Source of the DNA: Kribbella sp. NBC_00382
GTDB taxonomy: Bacteria > Actinomycetota > Actinomycetes > Propionibacteriales > Kribbellaceae
NCBI RefSeq assembly: GCF_036067295.1
Contig: NZ_CP107954.1
Coordinates: forward strand, 6,820,001-6,884,000
Reading direction: 5' to 3'
Length of the DNA stretch: 64,000 bases
In this document: positions 9,308-19,100 of the stretch, one piece after another
How the letters are laid out: each line of letters begins with the position of its first letter
How positions within the stretch are numbered: position 1 is the stretch's first letter
Program-made: the position numbers and the translations under genes
The notes under the pieces: model-generated
The model's database searches: none
What the model saw: only the letters and a program-made list of their open reading frames with translations
Told to the model about the DNA's origin: nothing

Positions 9308-11580
9308 GCGGCCCGACGCCGGGCGGCGTACCGACTCCGCCGATCGCAATGCCGCCCCTGCAGTTCTGCATCCCGCCGAACCCGGCTGTCGGCACACTGC
9401 GCGCGCATGCGGAGCTCGGCCTGCGGAAGCTCCGCTCCGGGCGCAACCTGGCCGGCATCCTGCGTGAAGTGCCCGCCTATGCGGCCGCCACCGACACCAC
9501 TACGGGCATGCCTGTTGCGACCAACGGGCAGCTCAGTGTCCCCACTGCTCGCGCAGTACCACCGACTGCGTACCGGTACGCGGTACTGATCGCGCGGGCC
9601 AAGGAGCTCGTATCGCAAGCCGCTCAGATCGAGATGCAGTACCTCAACGCGTCGGAACGACGAGACGAGGCCGGCTACACGCTCTTGAAGGCACGGCAGG
9701 AGCTGACGCTGGCTACCGCGCAGGTGCGGCTACAGAGCCTGCGAGTCGCCGAGGCCAACGACGGAGTGAAGCTGGCGGACTTGCAGATCCAGCGCACCCT
9801 GATTCAGCAACAGACCTACCAGGCCTGGATCGCCAACGGCCTGAACGACTACGAACAGTCGATGATGGACCTGTACGACGATGCCGCGAACGCACAGCGA
9901 GCCGAAGCGATCGCGAGTGCCAGCGTGCAGACAGCCCAGGCCATCACGACCGCTGCATCCGCTCAGTTCGGTGCAGCCGCGGCTGTCGCGAGCGCCGCCT
10001 CGGTGGGTCTGTTCGCCGCCGCCGGCGCGACGGCCTCCATCCTGGGCGCGGGCATTCAGGCGAGTATCGCGAAGAACAGCCTGCTGGCCAGCCAGGAACG
10101 CCGGATGGACGAGTGGCGGCTGCAGGCTGCCCTGAGTGCCCAGGACCTCCAGATCGGCGCAGCCGAGCAGAGCCTCGCGCAGGACCGGGTGGTGATCGTC
10201 GAACAGGAGCAGACGATCGCGAGCACCCAGGACAGCCAGGCCCGCGACACGTTGGAGTACCTGGCCAACCGCTTCACCGGGTTCGAGCTGTGGGACTGGA
10301 TGAGCGGCGTTCTCGGCGACGTCTACCGCTCGCTGCTCCAGCAGGCCGCGGCGATGCTCAACGTCGCCCGTGCCCAGCTGGCCTTCGAACGCCAGGAGCA
10401 GCCACCGGTGACGATCCGCTCCGACTACTGGACCGTCCCGTCGTCCGCGGCCACCGCCACTGATTCAGACGACCGTCGCGGTCTCACGGGGTCAGCACGA
10501 CTGCTGGCCGATCTCTACCAGCTGGACCAGTACGCATTCGACACCGACCGGCGCAAGCTCGCGGTCTCCAAGACGTTGTCGCTCGCCCAGTTGGCCCCCG
10601 CCGACTTCCAGACCTTCCGGGAGACCGGGGTGCTGGTGTTCTCGACGCCGACCGAGCTCTTCGATCGTGACTTCCCCGGCCAGTACCTGCGACTGATCCG
10701 GCGGATCCGTACCTCGGTGATCGCCCTGGTGCCACCGATCGACGGGATCAAGGCAACGCTGTCGAGCACCGGGATCTCCCGGGTCGTGGTCGGGCCGGAG
10801 CCGTTCCAGCCGGTGACGATCCGGCGCGATCCGGAGACCGTCGCGCTCAGCGTTCCGATCGGCGGCACCGGGGTGTTCGAGGGCGAGCAGCCGGCCGAGA
10901 CGATGTACCTGCCGTTCGAGGGCAACGGCGTCGACGCCAGCTGGGAGCTACGGTTGCCCAGGGCATCGAACCGGTTCGACTTCAGCCGGTTGTCCGACGT
11001 CTTGCTGACCATCGACTACACGGCGCTGCAGAGCTACGACTACGGCCGCGCGGTCATCCAGTCGCTGACCCCACGGGTGCGCTCGGAGATCGCGTTCAGT
11101 CTGCGCAACGACTTCCCGGATGCCTGGTACGACCTGTTCAACCCCGACCTGCTCGCCGAGCCGGATCGTGGGCTGCTCAACCTGAGCGTCAGTCGCGACG
11201 ACCTCCCCGCCAACCTGGACAGCATTCGGCTGGACCAGGTCAGCCTCTACCTGTCGGGCGACGCCCCGGTCCTGAAGACCTTCACAGTTCCGGGCCTGAG
11301 CCGCACCTCACCAACCGGTACGACGGTGGCCGGCGGAGCCGCCCGATCCATCGACGGCACCATCAGCACCCGACGCGGCAACGGCGCCTCCTGGCTACCG
11401 CTCACCGCCATGGCAGCGGGTGGCGAGGCGCCCACTCCGTACGGCGACTGGACGCTCAACCTCCGCACGCCCAACCCTGCCGACGCGCAAGCCCTGGAGG
11501 ATGCCATCGCGACGGGCGACCTCCAGGACATACTCCTCGTCCTCACCTACACAGCCGAGACCCCACCCTGGCCGGCCTGA
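9304..11580 (+). CDS. Tc toxin TcA-like C-terminal channel and TcB-binding component
   Basis: A 758-residue protein starting with GTG inside the previous stop region. The opening FCIPPNPAVGTLRAHAELGL corresponds to the TcA segment leading into the coiled-coil channel. Long helices follow (residues ~95-370), broken by an Ala/Gly-rich hydrophobic stretch near 215-260 (AAAAVASAASVGLFAAAGAT) that could be the membrane-entering tip. The last ~270 residues match the TcA TcB-binding region: FPGQYLRLIRRIRTSVIALV, PFEGNGVDASWELRLP and RLSDVLLTIDYTALQ. In standard TcA all this lies in one ~2500-residue chain; here it is a separate subunit. The gene ends tail-to-tail against ppk2 with no gap. Confidence 0.85.
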   Translation: MSGPTPGGVPTPPIAMPPLQFCIPPNPAVGTLRAHAELGLRKLRSGRNLAGILREVPAYAAATDTTTGMPVATNGQLSVPTARAVPPTAYRYAVLIARAKELVSQAAQIEMQYLNASERRDEAGYTLLKARQELTLATAQVRLQSLRVAEANDGVKLADLQIQRTLIQQQTYQAWIANGLNDYEQSMMDLYDDAANAQRAEAIASASVQTAQAITTAASAQFGAAAAVASAASVGLFAAAGATASILGAGIQASIAKNSLLASQERRMDEWRLQAALSAQDLQIGAAEQSLAQDRVVIVEQEQTIASTQDSQARDTLEYLANRFTGFELWDWMSGVLGDVYRSLLQQAAAMLNVARAQLAFERQEQPPVTIRSDYWTVPSSAATATDSDDRRGLTGSARLLADLYQLDQYAFDTDRRKLAVSKTLSLAQLAPADFQTFRETGVLVFSTPTELFDRDFPGQYLRLIRRIRTSVIALVPPIDGIKATLSSTGISRVVVGPEPFQPVTIRRDPETVALSVPIGGTGVFEGEQPAETMYLPFEGNGVDASWELRLPRASNRFDFSRLSDVLLTIDYTALQSYDYGRAVIQSLTPRVRSEIAFSLRNDFPDAWYDLFNPDLLAEPDRGLLNLSVSRDDLPANLDSIRLDQVSLYLSGDAPVLKTFTVPGLSRTSPTGTTVAGGAARSIDGTISTRRGNGASWLPLTAMAAGGEAPTPYGDWTLNLRTPNPADAQALEDAIATGDLQDILLVLTYTAETPPWPA

Positions 11581-12456
11581 TCAGGTCGCAGCCAGGCGCG
11601 CCTTCTCGGCTTCGATGTCGAAGTCGGGCTTGGGCCACTCCGGGTTGAGGTCTTTCAGGGTTTCCAGCAACAGGGTGGTGACGGCCCAGTTGCGGTACCA
11701 CTTGCGGTCGCTGGGGATCACGTACCAGGGGGTTTCGGCGTTGTTGCACTGCTCGAGTGCCGCCTGGTAGGCCTCGGCGTACGCGGGCCAGAGCTCGCGC
11801 TCGTCGACGTCGCCCGGGTTGTACTTCCAGTACTTCGTGGGGTCGTCGAGGCGGGCCTCCAACCGGGCCTTCTGCTCGTCCTCGGAGATGTGCAGGAAGC
11901 ACTTCACGACCGTCACGCCGCTCGCGGCCAGCTCGGCCTCGAACTCGTTGATCTGCTCGTACCGGCGGTGCCAGACCGGCGGGGCGACCAGGTTGCGGAC
12001 CCGGGCGATCAGTACGTCCTCGTAGTGCGACCGGTCGAAGATGCCGATCATGCCGGGACCGGGCAGCGCCTGGCGGATCCGCCAGAGGAACCCGCGCCGC
12101 TTCTCCGCCGGAGTCGGCGCCTTGAACGAGGTGATCTTCAGCCCCTGCGGGTCCATCAGCCCCGCGCCGTGCCGGATCACACCGCCCTTGCCAGAGGTGT
12201 CCATGCCCTGCAGGACCAGCAGCACCCGGCGCTCGCCATCCTTGCGTCCCTCGGCGAACAGCCGTTCCTGCCACTCGGAGACCTCGGGCCCGATCGCGTC
12301 CAGCGCGATCTTGCCCTCGTCCTTGCTGCCGGGGAACCCGGTCGTCGCCCGCGTGTCCCAGGCGCTCAGGTCCACCGAACCCTGCGGCACCCGCAACTGG
12401 TCCAGCAACCTGCCACCCGCCACGTCATCCGGCTTCGGAGCCTTCTTCTTCGCCAT
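11581..12456 (-). CDS. ppk2: Polyphosphate kinase 2 family protein
   Basis: A 291-residue PPK2-family phosphotransferase, which moves phosphate between polyphosphate and nucleotides in the cytosol. The Walker A-like loop LVLQGMDTSGKGGVIRH, the Walker B region GIFDRSHYEDVL, and the lid segment EKRRGFLWRIRQALP are all visible. Length fits the single-domain class (~270-300 residues). I use the start at MAKKKAPK; an in-frame ATG six codons upstream has no better ribosome site. The text IRHGAGLMDPQGLKI fits the polyP:AMP/ADP type subgroup, but nucleotide preference cannot be read safely from sequence. It converges on the last Tc gene. Confidence 0.88.
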   Translation of the reverse strand: MAKKKAPKPDDVAGGRLLDQLRVPQGSVDLSAWDTRATTGFPGSKDEGKIALDAIGPEVSEWQERLFAEGRKDGERRVLLVLQGMDTSGKGGVIRHGAGLMDPQGLKITSFKAPTPAEKRRGFLWRIRQALPGPGMIGIFDRSHYEDVLIARVRNLVAPPVWHRRYEQINEFEAELAASGVTVVKCFLHISEDEQKARLEARLDDPTKYWKYNPGDVDERELWPAYAEAYQAALEQCNNAETPWYVIPSDRKWYRNWAVTTLLLETLKDLNPEWPKPDFDIEAEKARLAAT

Positions 12457-12491
12457 CTGCCCATCCTGCCTCATCAGCAGCCGGGATCAGC

Positions 12492-13142
12492 TCAAGCAGA
12501 GACACTCGTCTGTCGCTGCCGCCGGACCAACTCGGTGACGACGATGAGCACCACACCCACGGCCAGCGCGATCAGGCTCCCGCTGACGCCCCAGACCAGC
12601 CCGCTCAGGTCATCGTCGTCACACGAGGCGACCTGCTGGCAGTGTGTCGACTCGTACCTGCTCACGCCGATGAAGAAGGCCACGATCACGGCGGCCACGA
12701 CACCGGACAGGTACAGGGCTGCCCGGACCAGCCAATGCGAGCCGGCGGCTTGGCCGGACGGCTGGATGGACGTGGCGAGCAGCACCAGCCCGATCAGCCC
12801 GATCGCGACCTCCAGCAAGAAGAGTTCGCCTTCATCGGCCATCCAGACGAACCGGAACGCATCGTTGGTGGTGCTCTGCCAGACCAGGACGATGTCGAGC
12901 AACACCAGCGCGCCCCCGAACCACCGCCTCGACTGGCTACTGAGCAAGGCGATACCGGCGCCGCCAACGGCGACCACGGCCGCCAGGAACCCGAGCGGCA
13001 GGATCCACTGATCACTGCCGAAGCCCGAGTTGTCGTGGAACCGCACGAACCCGCCGACACCGAGCAGGACGATCGCCAGGGCCAACGCCCCGAGAGCACC
13101 TACCGCCGGCGTGGGGACTGATCGCTGCTCGTCTGTGGTCAT
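12492..13142 (-). CDS. Hypothetical integral membrane protein
   Basis: A 216-residue protein of unknown function. About five or six hydrophobic helices are visible: roughly 14-35, 46-66, 73-89, 106-124, 137-158 and 186-208. Between the last two lies a loop with two Cys (HCQQVASC) followed by an acidic run CDDDDLSG; if the loop faces outside, the cysteines could form a disulfide. The short C-terminus is basic (RRQRQ). It lies between ppk2 and zapE on the same strand but has its own 47-base upstream gap, so operon membership is uncertain. No family is recognised. Confidence 0.7.
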   Translation of the reverse strand: MTTDEQRSVPTPAVGALGALALAIVLLGVGGFVRFHDNSGFGSDQWILPLGFLAAVVAVGGAGIALLSSQSRRWFGGALVLLDIVLVWQSTTNDAFRFVWMADEGELFLLEVAIGLIGLVLLATSIQPSGQAAGSHWLVRAALYLSGVVAAVIVAFFIGVSRYESTHCQQVASCDDDDLSGLVWGVSGSLIALAVGVVLIVVTELVRRQRQTSVSA

Positions 13143-13189
13143 GCCTCAGCGAACCACGGCACCGGCCCACGCGGCTTGAGTAAGACCAC

Positions 13190-14218
13190 TCAACTCGCCG
13201 GGGCCATCCCGACGTGGGCGAGGGCGATCAGCCGGGAGAGCGCTCGCAGGTACTTCTTCCGGTAGCCGCCCTTGAGCATCTCCGGCGTGAACATCCGGTC
13301 GAGCGCTACTCCCCCGGCCAGCAACGGGATGTCGCGGTCGTACATCCGGTCCGCGAGCACCACCAGCCGCAGCGCGACGTTCTCGTCAGTCAGTTCACGG
13401 ATGTCGGTGATACCGACCGTTGTCACGCCATCGAGCAGAGCGCCGTACTTGCTCGGATGCAGCTCAGCCAACTGCCGATAGAGATCCACGAAGTGATCGC
13501 ACGATGCACCCGGAATCGCAGCCGCCGTCTCCTCTACCCGGCCGTCCGGCCAAGGCTCGGGAGCAACGGGCAACCCGCGATGCCGGTAGTCCGGACCATC
13601 GATCCGCCGTACGTCGAAATGCGCGGCCAACCCCTGGATCTCGCGCAGGAAATCCGTCGCCTGGAACCGTCCCTCGCCCAGCTTGTCCGGCAATGTGTTC
13701 GACGTCGCCGCCAGCTCGACCCCCGCCTCGACCAGTTGCCCGAGCAACCGCGAGATCAGCACCGTGTCGCCCGGATCGTCCAGCTCGAACTCGTCGATAC
13801 AGATCAGCCGGTACGCCGACAGCGCCTCGACCGCCGAACGCATCCCCAGCGCGCCGACCAGATTCGTCAGCTCCACGAAGGTGCAGTACATCTTCGGCCC
13901 CGCCGACTCGTGCCACAGCGAGGCGAGCAAGTGGGTCTTGCCGACCCCGAATCCGCCGTCGAGGTAGAACCCGGGCTTGCCCGCAGAGAGCGCTTTCGCC
14001 CCGCGCAGCCGGTCCCACAGAGAGCGCTCCCTGCGCGGTTCCGCCAAGGCCAGCCCGCGCTCCCGCAGTACGGCCAAGGCCTCGGACTGGCTCGGCTCGG
14101 CCGGGTTGGGGCGGTAGGTGTCGAAGCGGACGTCGGCGAAGCGCAGCGGCGGCACGCACTCGGACAGCAACCGGTCCGGGCTCACCTCCGGCCGGCGCTC
14201 GCTGAGTCGGATCGGCAT
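13190..14218 (-). CDS. zapE: ZapE/AFG1-family ATPase
   Basis: A 342-residue AFG1/ZapE-type P-loop ATPase. The Walker A motif is GGFGVGKTHLLASL (around residues 87-100), followed by the family text MYCTFVELTNLVGALG and the Walker B region YRLICIDEFELDDPGDTVL, then TSNTLPDKLGEGRFQATDF as sensor region. In Gram-negative bacteria ZapE acts at the division ring; its actinobacterial role is less known, so the name is by homology. The ATG has no ribosome site, but TAGGGT lies exactly six bases before it on the minus strand, which suggests a leaderless mRNA. It is divergent from the oxidoreductase at 14300. Confidence 0.9.
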   Translation of the reverse strand: MPIRLSERRPEVSPDRLLSECVPPLRFADVRFDTYRPNPAEPSQSEALAVLRERGLALAEPRRERSLWDRLRGAKALSAGKPGFYLDGGFGVGKTHLLASLWHESAGPKMYCTFVELTNLVGALGMRSAVEALSAYRLICIDEFELDDPGDTVLISRLLGQLVEAGVELAATSNTLPDKLGEGRFQATDFLREIQGLAAHFDVRRIDGPDYRHRGLPVAPEPWPDGRVEETAAAIPGASCDHFVDLYRQLAELHPSKYGALLDGVTTVGITDIRELTDENVALRLVVLADRMYDRDIPLLAGGVALDRMFTPEMLKGGYRKKYLRALSRLIALAHVGMAPAS

Positions 14219-14224
14219 GCCCTC

Positions 14225-14230
14225 ACCCTA
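14225..14230 (-). promoter_or_regulatory. Leaderless -10 box of zapE
   Basis: On the minus strand TAGGGT is followed by six bases and then the ATG of zapE. TANNNT with 6-7 bases to the start codon is the usual actinobacterial arrangement for transcripts that begin at the start codon. Confidence 0.55.
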
Positions 14231-14237
14231 CAAAGAG

Positions 14238-14268
14238 TTGACCTCAACTGCTCTTGAGGTCATAGCTT
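14238..14268 (+). promoter_or_regulatory. MerR-type promoter-operator of the oxidoreductase gene
   Basis: TGACCTCAA (14239-14247) and TTGAGGTCA (14254-14262) form a perfect 9-base inverted repeat with a 6-base centre. The left arm overlaps a -35 box TTGACC (14238-14243), and 19 bases later stands a weak -10 TAGCTT (14263-14268). A 19-20 base spacer holding a CCTCAA/TTGAGG dyad is the hallmark of MerR/SoxR-type activation. The MerR gene at 15311 is the obvious candidate regulator, but SoxR or another MerR protein is possible. Confidence 0.6.
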
Positions 14269-14299
14269 CAGACGCGTTGACCCCCAGTGAGGAGTGCTG

Positions 14300-15277
14300 A
14301 TGCACGCGGTACGGCTGCACGAGTTCGGTCCCGCCGAGAACCTGACCTACGAGGAACTGCCCGACCCCGTTGCCGAGTCCGGACAGGTGCGGATCCGGGT
14401 TGAGGCGGCTGGTGTGCATCTGCTGGACACGGTGCTCCGCGCGGGCAACGCGGGTGGGGGCCCGGTTGCCCCGCCAGAACTCCCGACGATCCCCGGCCGC
14501 GAGGTCGCGGGCACGGTCGATGCGGTCGGTCCGGGCGTGGCCAAGTCCTGGATCGGCAAGCGCGTCGTCGTCCACCTCGGACCGAACCCCGGCGGGTACG
14601 CCGACCTGGCGGTGGCCAAGGTGCAGTCGCTGCACGAGATCCCCGACCACCTGGACGGCGCGACCGCCGTCGCCACCATCGGTACCGGGCGGACGGCAGC
14701 CGGGATCCTCGAGCAAGCGGCCCTCACACAGGAAGACGCCGTCCTCATCACCGCCGCAGCAGGTGGCCTGGGCAGCCTCTTCGTCCAGGCTGCCCGCAAC
14801 GCGGGGGCTCTGACCGTCGGCCTCGCCGGTGGGCCGGAGAAGGTCAAGCAGGTGCAGCAGCTCGGCGCACAGATCGCGATCGACTACACGGCCGACGACT
14901 GGCCGGATCAGGTGAAGACGCAACTCGACGGGCGGGAGCTGACCGTAGTACTGGATGGCGTGGCTGGTGAGAACGGGCAGCGAGCATTCGAGCTGCTCGG
15001 TATCGGCGGCCGGCTGCTGATGTTCGGCTGGTCCGGCGGCGGCCCGATCCAGCTCACCACCAACGACCTGATGGCTCGCGGTCTCACCGCCACCTGGGCG
15101 ATCGGGCCGAAGCTCATGCGCAAGCTCCGCGCTCTCGAGGCCAAGGCTCTGCACGAGTCCATCGAGGGCCACTGGACTCCCCTCGTCACGAAGTACCCGC
15201 TCGCCAAGGCGGCCGACGCCCACCGCGCGCTGGAGAATCGCGAGACCGTCGGAAAAGTCGTACTGATCCCCGCTTGA
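14300..15277 (+). CDS. Zinc-type alcohol dehydrogenase-like quinone oxidoreductase
   Basis: A ~325-residue MDR-superfamily enzyme, probably an NADPH:quinone reductase. It has the GroES-like N-terminus (MHAVRLHEFGPAENLTYEEL), the core PGREVAGTVDAVGPGV, and the NADPH-binding Rossmann turn AAGGLGSLFVQAARNAG near residues 150-166. The zinc-binding Cys/His set of true alcohol dehydrogenases is absent, as in quinone reductases. The ATG at 14300 has AGGAG five bases upstream; an in-frame GTG two codons earlier is less likely. The MerR-type operator upstream and the MerR gene downstream suggest induction by a redox-active or electrophilic compound. Its physiological substrate is unknown. Confidence 0.85.
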   Translation: MHAVRLHEFGPAENLTYEELPDPVAESGQVRIRVEAAGVHLLDTVLRAGNAGGGPVAPPELPTIPGREVAGTVDAVGPGVAKSWIGKRVVVHLGPNPGGYADLAVAKVQSLHEIPDHLDGATAVATIGTGRTAAGILEQAALTQEDAVLITAAAGGLGSLFVQAARNAGALTVGLAGGPEKVKQVQQLGAQIAIDYTADDWPDQVKTQLDGRELTVVLDGVAGENGQRAFELLGIGGRLLMFGWSGGGPIQLTTNDLMARGLTATWAIGPKLMRKLRALEAKALHESIEGHWTPLVTKYPLAKAADAHRALENRETVGKVVLIPA

Positions 15278-15310
15278 CCTTCACACCGTGTCAAGCCCCA
15301 CCGTTGAGAC

Positions 15311-16132
15311 ATGTTCACCATCGGAGACTTCGCCGCCTTCGGCCGGGTGTCGACGCGGATGCTGCGGCACTACGACGCGATCGGCCTGCTGCGCCCGGCC
15401 GGCGTCGACCACACCACCAGCTACCGGTACTACACCGCCGACCAGCTGCGCAGGCTGAACCGGATCGTCGCGCTCAAGGAGCTCGGCTTCACCCTCCAGC
15501 AGGTCGGCGACATCGTCGACGCCAAGGTCGGGCCCGAGGAGCTGCGCGGCATGCTCCGGCTCCGCCGCGCGCAACTGGCGGAGCGGCTGGCCGAGGACGC
15601 GATCCGGCTCGATGCGGTCGAGGCGAGGCTCCGGATCATCGAGAAGGAGGGGCACATGTCCACTGACGACGTCGTACTGAAGACGATCCCGTCCGTCCGC
15701 GTCGCCGAACTGTCGGCCGTGGCGGCGAGCTACGAGGGACCCGACATCACGCCGGTGATCCAGCCGCTGTACGGGCAGATCTGGGAGCGGCTAGGCGCAG
15801 CGAGCGTGCAACCGGACGGTCCGCCGGTCGCGTACTACGAGAAGACCGACGGCGAGGCTGTCGTCGTGCACGCCGCTGTGACCGTCAAGCCGGACCAGAC
15901 TGCCAGCGGCGACTTCCAGGTCGTCGACCTGCCCGAGCTGACGACCGCCGCGACGATCGTCCACCAGGGTTCGATGGACCACGCAGACCAGAGCATGCAG
16001 ATCCTCGCCCGCTGGATCGACGACGGCGGCTACCGCAGCGTCGGCTACGCCCGCGAGGTCTGCCTGGCCTTCGACCCGGACGACGAGTCCAAGTGGGTGC
16101 ACGAGTTCCAGATCGAGGTCACCAAGCCTTGA
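15311..16132 (+). CDS. MerR-family regulator with GyrI-like effector domain
   Basis: A 273-residue BltR/BmrR-like regulator. The N-terminal MerR winged helix is clear: FTIGDFAAFGRVSTRMLRHY, DAIGLLRPAGVD, YRYYTADQLRRLNRI. A coiled linker follows (RRAQLAERLAEDAIRLDAVE), then a GyrI-like small-molecule binding domain from about residue 118 (VVLKTIPSVRVAELSAV ... FDPDDESKWVHEFQIEV). Such proteins bind hydrophobic or cationic drugs and activate a promoter with a long spacer. It lies 33 bases after the oxidoreductase gene on the same strand and may be co-transcribed with it. The operator at 14238-14262 is the likely target. Confidence 0.88.
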   Translation: MFTIGDFAAFGRVSTRMLRHYDAIGLLRPAGVDHTTSYRYYTADQLRRLNRIVALKELGFTLQQVGDIVDAKVGPEELRGMLRLRRAQLAERLAEDAIRLDAVEARLRIIEKEGHMSTDDVVLKTIPSVRVAELSAVAASYEGPDITPVIQPLYGQIWERLGAASVQPDGPPVAYYEKTDGEAVVVHAAVTVKPDQTASGDFQVVDLPELTTAATIVHQGSMDHADQSMQILARWIDDGGYRSVGYAREVCLAFDPDDESKWVHEFQIEVTKP

Positions 16133-16139
16133 AAGCAGA

Positions 16140-16175
16140 GTGCCCCGGGCCGCCTGGTGGACGGTCCGGGGCGCT
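16140..16175. terminator. Bidirectional hairpin between convergent genes
   Basis: GCCCCGG (16142-16148) pairs with CCGGGGC (16166-16172), extended by a CCG/CGG pair on the loop side. It lies between the stop of the MerR gene and the stop of the protease gene. No U-tract follows, which is common for actinobacterial terminators. Confidence 0.55.
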
Positions 16176-16190
16176 GCTGTCGCGGGGTTC

Positions 16191-19100
16191 TTACCAGATC
16201 GTGTACGCGAAAGTGGCGCTACCGCTCGCCCCGCCACTGTCGGTTCCAGTCACTGTCGCCGTGTAAGAGCCGCTGACCGTCGGCGTACCCGACACCACTC
16301 CGGCTGCGCTGATCGACAGGCCCGCAGGAAGGCCCGTCGCCCGGAAGGTGATCGGCAGGCCGGCGCTCGAGGTGGCCCGGATCTGCAGTGGGAAGGACGA
16401 CCAGCCGACGAACCCGTACTGGCTGCCCGGGTTCTGCACGGTCACGGTGCCCGTTGAGGACCCGGTCACGGTCAAGCTGTAGGTCGCCTGGTGGCTGACC
16501 GCACCCGTCCCCTTCACGATCACCTGGTACGTCCCGGCCGGTGTTGTGGCCGAGGTCGCCAGCGTGAGCGTGGAGGAGCTGCCCGACGTCACCGTTGACG
16601 GCGAGAAGGATGCGGTCGCTCCGGTCGGCAGACCGCTGGCCGACAGTTGCACCGACTGCGGGTCACCGCTGCTGGTCGTCGTACCGACCGTCGTCTGGAC
16701 CGAGCTGCCCGGGGCGACAGACCCCGAGGCCGGGCTCAGCGAGATCGAGAAGTCGCTGCCGGTCGGCGGGGCATCGCCGACTGCCAGCTTCCACAGCCCG
16801 TACGCCGCGGCGTCCGCGCTCCGGTCGAGCACCGTCGAGGAGATGTTCGACGGGTACTTGTCGCAGGCCGAGTGGTAGCAGGAGTCGTAGGCCTGGTTGG
16901 CCGTGCCGCCCCACTTCTGCGCCTGAGCCGTGGTCTTGCGAGCACTCGCGCCGGCGGCGACACCGCTGGTCGGGATGCCCGCGTTCTTGAACGAGGCGTC
17001 GTCGGACCGGCCGACACCCTCCTGGTTCTCCTCCGGCTGCAGGTTCAGGCCGTCGTAGAAGGCCTTCAGCACCTTGCCGGTGTCGGTGGTGATGTTGTTG
17101 ACGAAGTACCCGGCGTTGGTCGAGGCGACCATGTCGAAGTTGAAGTACGCCTTGATCTTCGACTTGTCGGTCGAGGACAGCTGGCCGACGTAGAACTTCG
17201 AGCCGTTCAGGCCCTGCTCCTCGTCGGTCCACCAGCCGAACCGGACGTGCTTGGCCAGCGTCGGCTTGTCCTGGGCGAGCCGCAGCGCGACCTCCAGGAT
17301 GGTGGCCGAACCCGAGCCGTTGTCGTTGCTGCCGGGGCCCGCGCTGACGCTGTCGAGGTGGGCGCCGAGCATGACGACCTGGTTGGCGTCACCGCCCGGG
17401 AAGTCCGCGATCAGGTTGTCCGACGGGTACTGGCAGCTCGTGCAGCGTTGCTTGACGACCGTGTAGCCGGCGTCGCGCAGCTTCTGCTCGATGTAGCTGA
17501 CCGACGCGGTGTGGCCCGCGCTGCCGGCCCGGCGGTTGCCGCCGTTGTTGTCGGCCGCCTGCTGCAGCGCGGCCAGGTGCGCCTTGACCTTCTCGACGTA
17601 GATGTCCGGTACGCCGGCGGGCGGGGTGGAACCGCCGACGGTGAGCCGGTACGTCGCGGTCTTGTCGACGTCCGTGCCGTCACCGGTGATCGTCACGTTG
17701 TACGCGCCTTCCGGCGTGCTCGACGTGGTGGCGATCTTGAGGCTCGACGAGTTGCCCGACTGGACCGAGCTCGGGTCGAAGGTCGCCGTCGCGCCGCTCG
17801 GCAGCCCGCTCGCGGTGAGGCGGACGGTCTGGGCCGAGCCGCTGCCGATCACGGTGTTCACCGTGGCGGTCGCGGTCTCCCCCGGCTTGACCGACCCGCT
17901 GGCCGGTGAGACGGAGAGCGTGAAGTCGTTGCCGCTCGGAGTACAGGTCGCTTCCCCGGACTGGGCGCCGACGGAGACGGCGTCCCAAGCGGCCTTTACC
18001 TTGGCGTGCAACGCGCAGGTGCTGTCCAGGTTCTTGGCAGCGGTGAGCGTGGTCGAACGCCACTTGCCATAGGACATGTTCGACGTCTTGATCAACATCG
18101 AGTTGTAGAACAGCTTGCCGGCTTCCTGGTGGCCGATGCCGGTCAGCGTGGTGTTGTTGCAGGTCGGGCTCTTCGGCTGGCCGTTGGTCGGACTGGTGCC
18201 CTCGGCAAGCAAGTAGAACCAGTGGTTCATCGGGCCGGCCGACGCGTGGATCTCGTTCGGCAGGCTGGACGAGTTGCAGTCCGGGTGGCCGGAGACCTTC
18301 GACGGCTGGTACATGTACCGGATCGGGCCGCTGCCGGTCAGGTTGATCGTCTCGCCGATCTCGTAGTCCGGCTTGTCGTTGGCGTTGTTCAGGTAGAACT
18401 CGCTCAGCGTGCCCCAGATGTCGGCGACGGCTTCCTGGGACGGGTAGCCGGAGATGCCGCCGGGCGTCATCGCGTCCAGGCCGTGGCCGTACTCGTGCGC
18501 GACCACGTCCGTCGCGGTGATCCAGTTGCGCGCGTTGTTGTAGCCGAACACGACACCGTCGGAGTTGTACTGCGAACCCCAGTAGGCGTTGACGTCGCCG
18601 AGGCCGACGAGCGCATCGGCCCACTTGCCGTTGCCGTCCAGCCCGTTACGGCCGTACCAGTTCTTCAGCATGTCCCACTCGCCGGCGGCGACGTACATGA
18701 CGTCGGTGCAACCGGCTTCCTTGTCGGTCTTCGACGTGCTGCCCCACACGTCGTCCGAGCCGGAGTAGGTGCTGCCGGTGGACTGGTCGCCACACCGCAG
18801 GTTCGGGCGGGCCGGGTCCGTCATCGAGTACGTCGTACCCGACTTGGTGGTGCCGATGGTCAGGTTCGAGCCGTTCCAGATGCCCGTACCGGTGCCGGCG
18901 GCGGTCTGCTCGATCGCCTGCAGCACCTTGCCGCTGCGCGCGTCGACGTACACCTTCTGCCGGCTCAGCTCGCCGTGGTTGCGACCCTGAACGATCGCTT
19001 CCCAGGCCAGTACCGGCTTCTTCGTACCGGCGTAGACGACCAGCGTCGGCTCACCAGGAGCCGCCTTGCCGTCGGTGATGGCCGTGCGGGCGGCCTTCTT

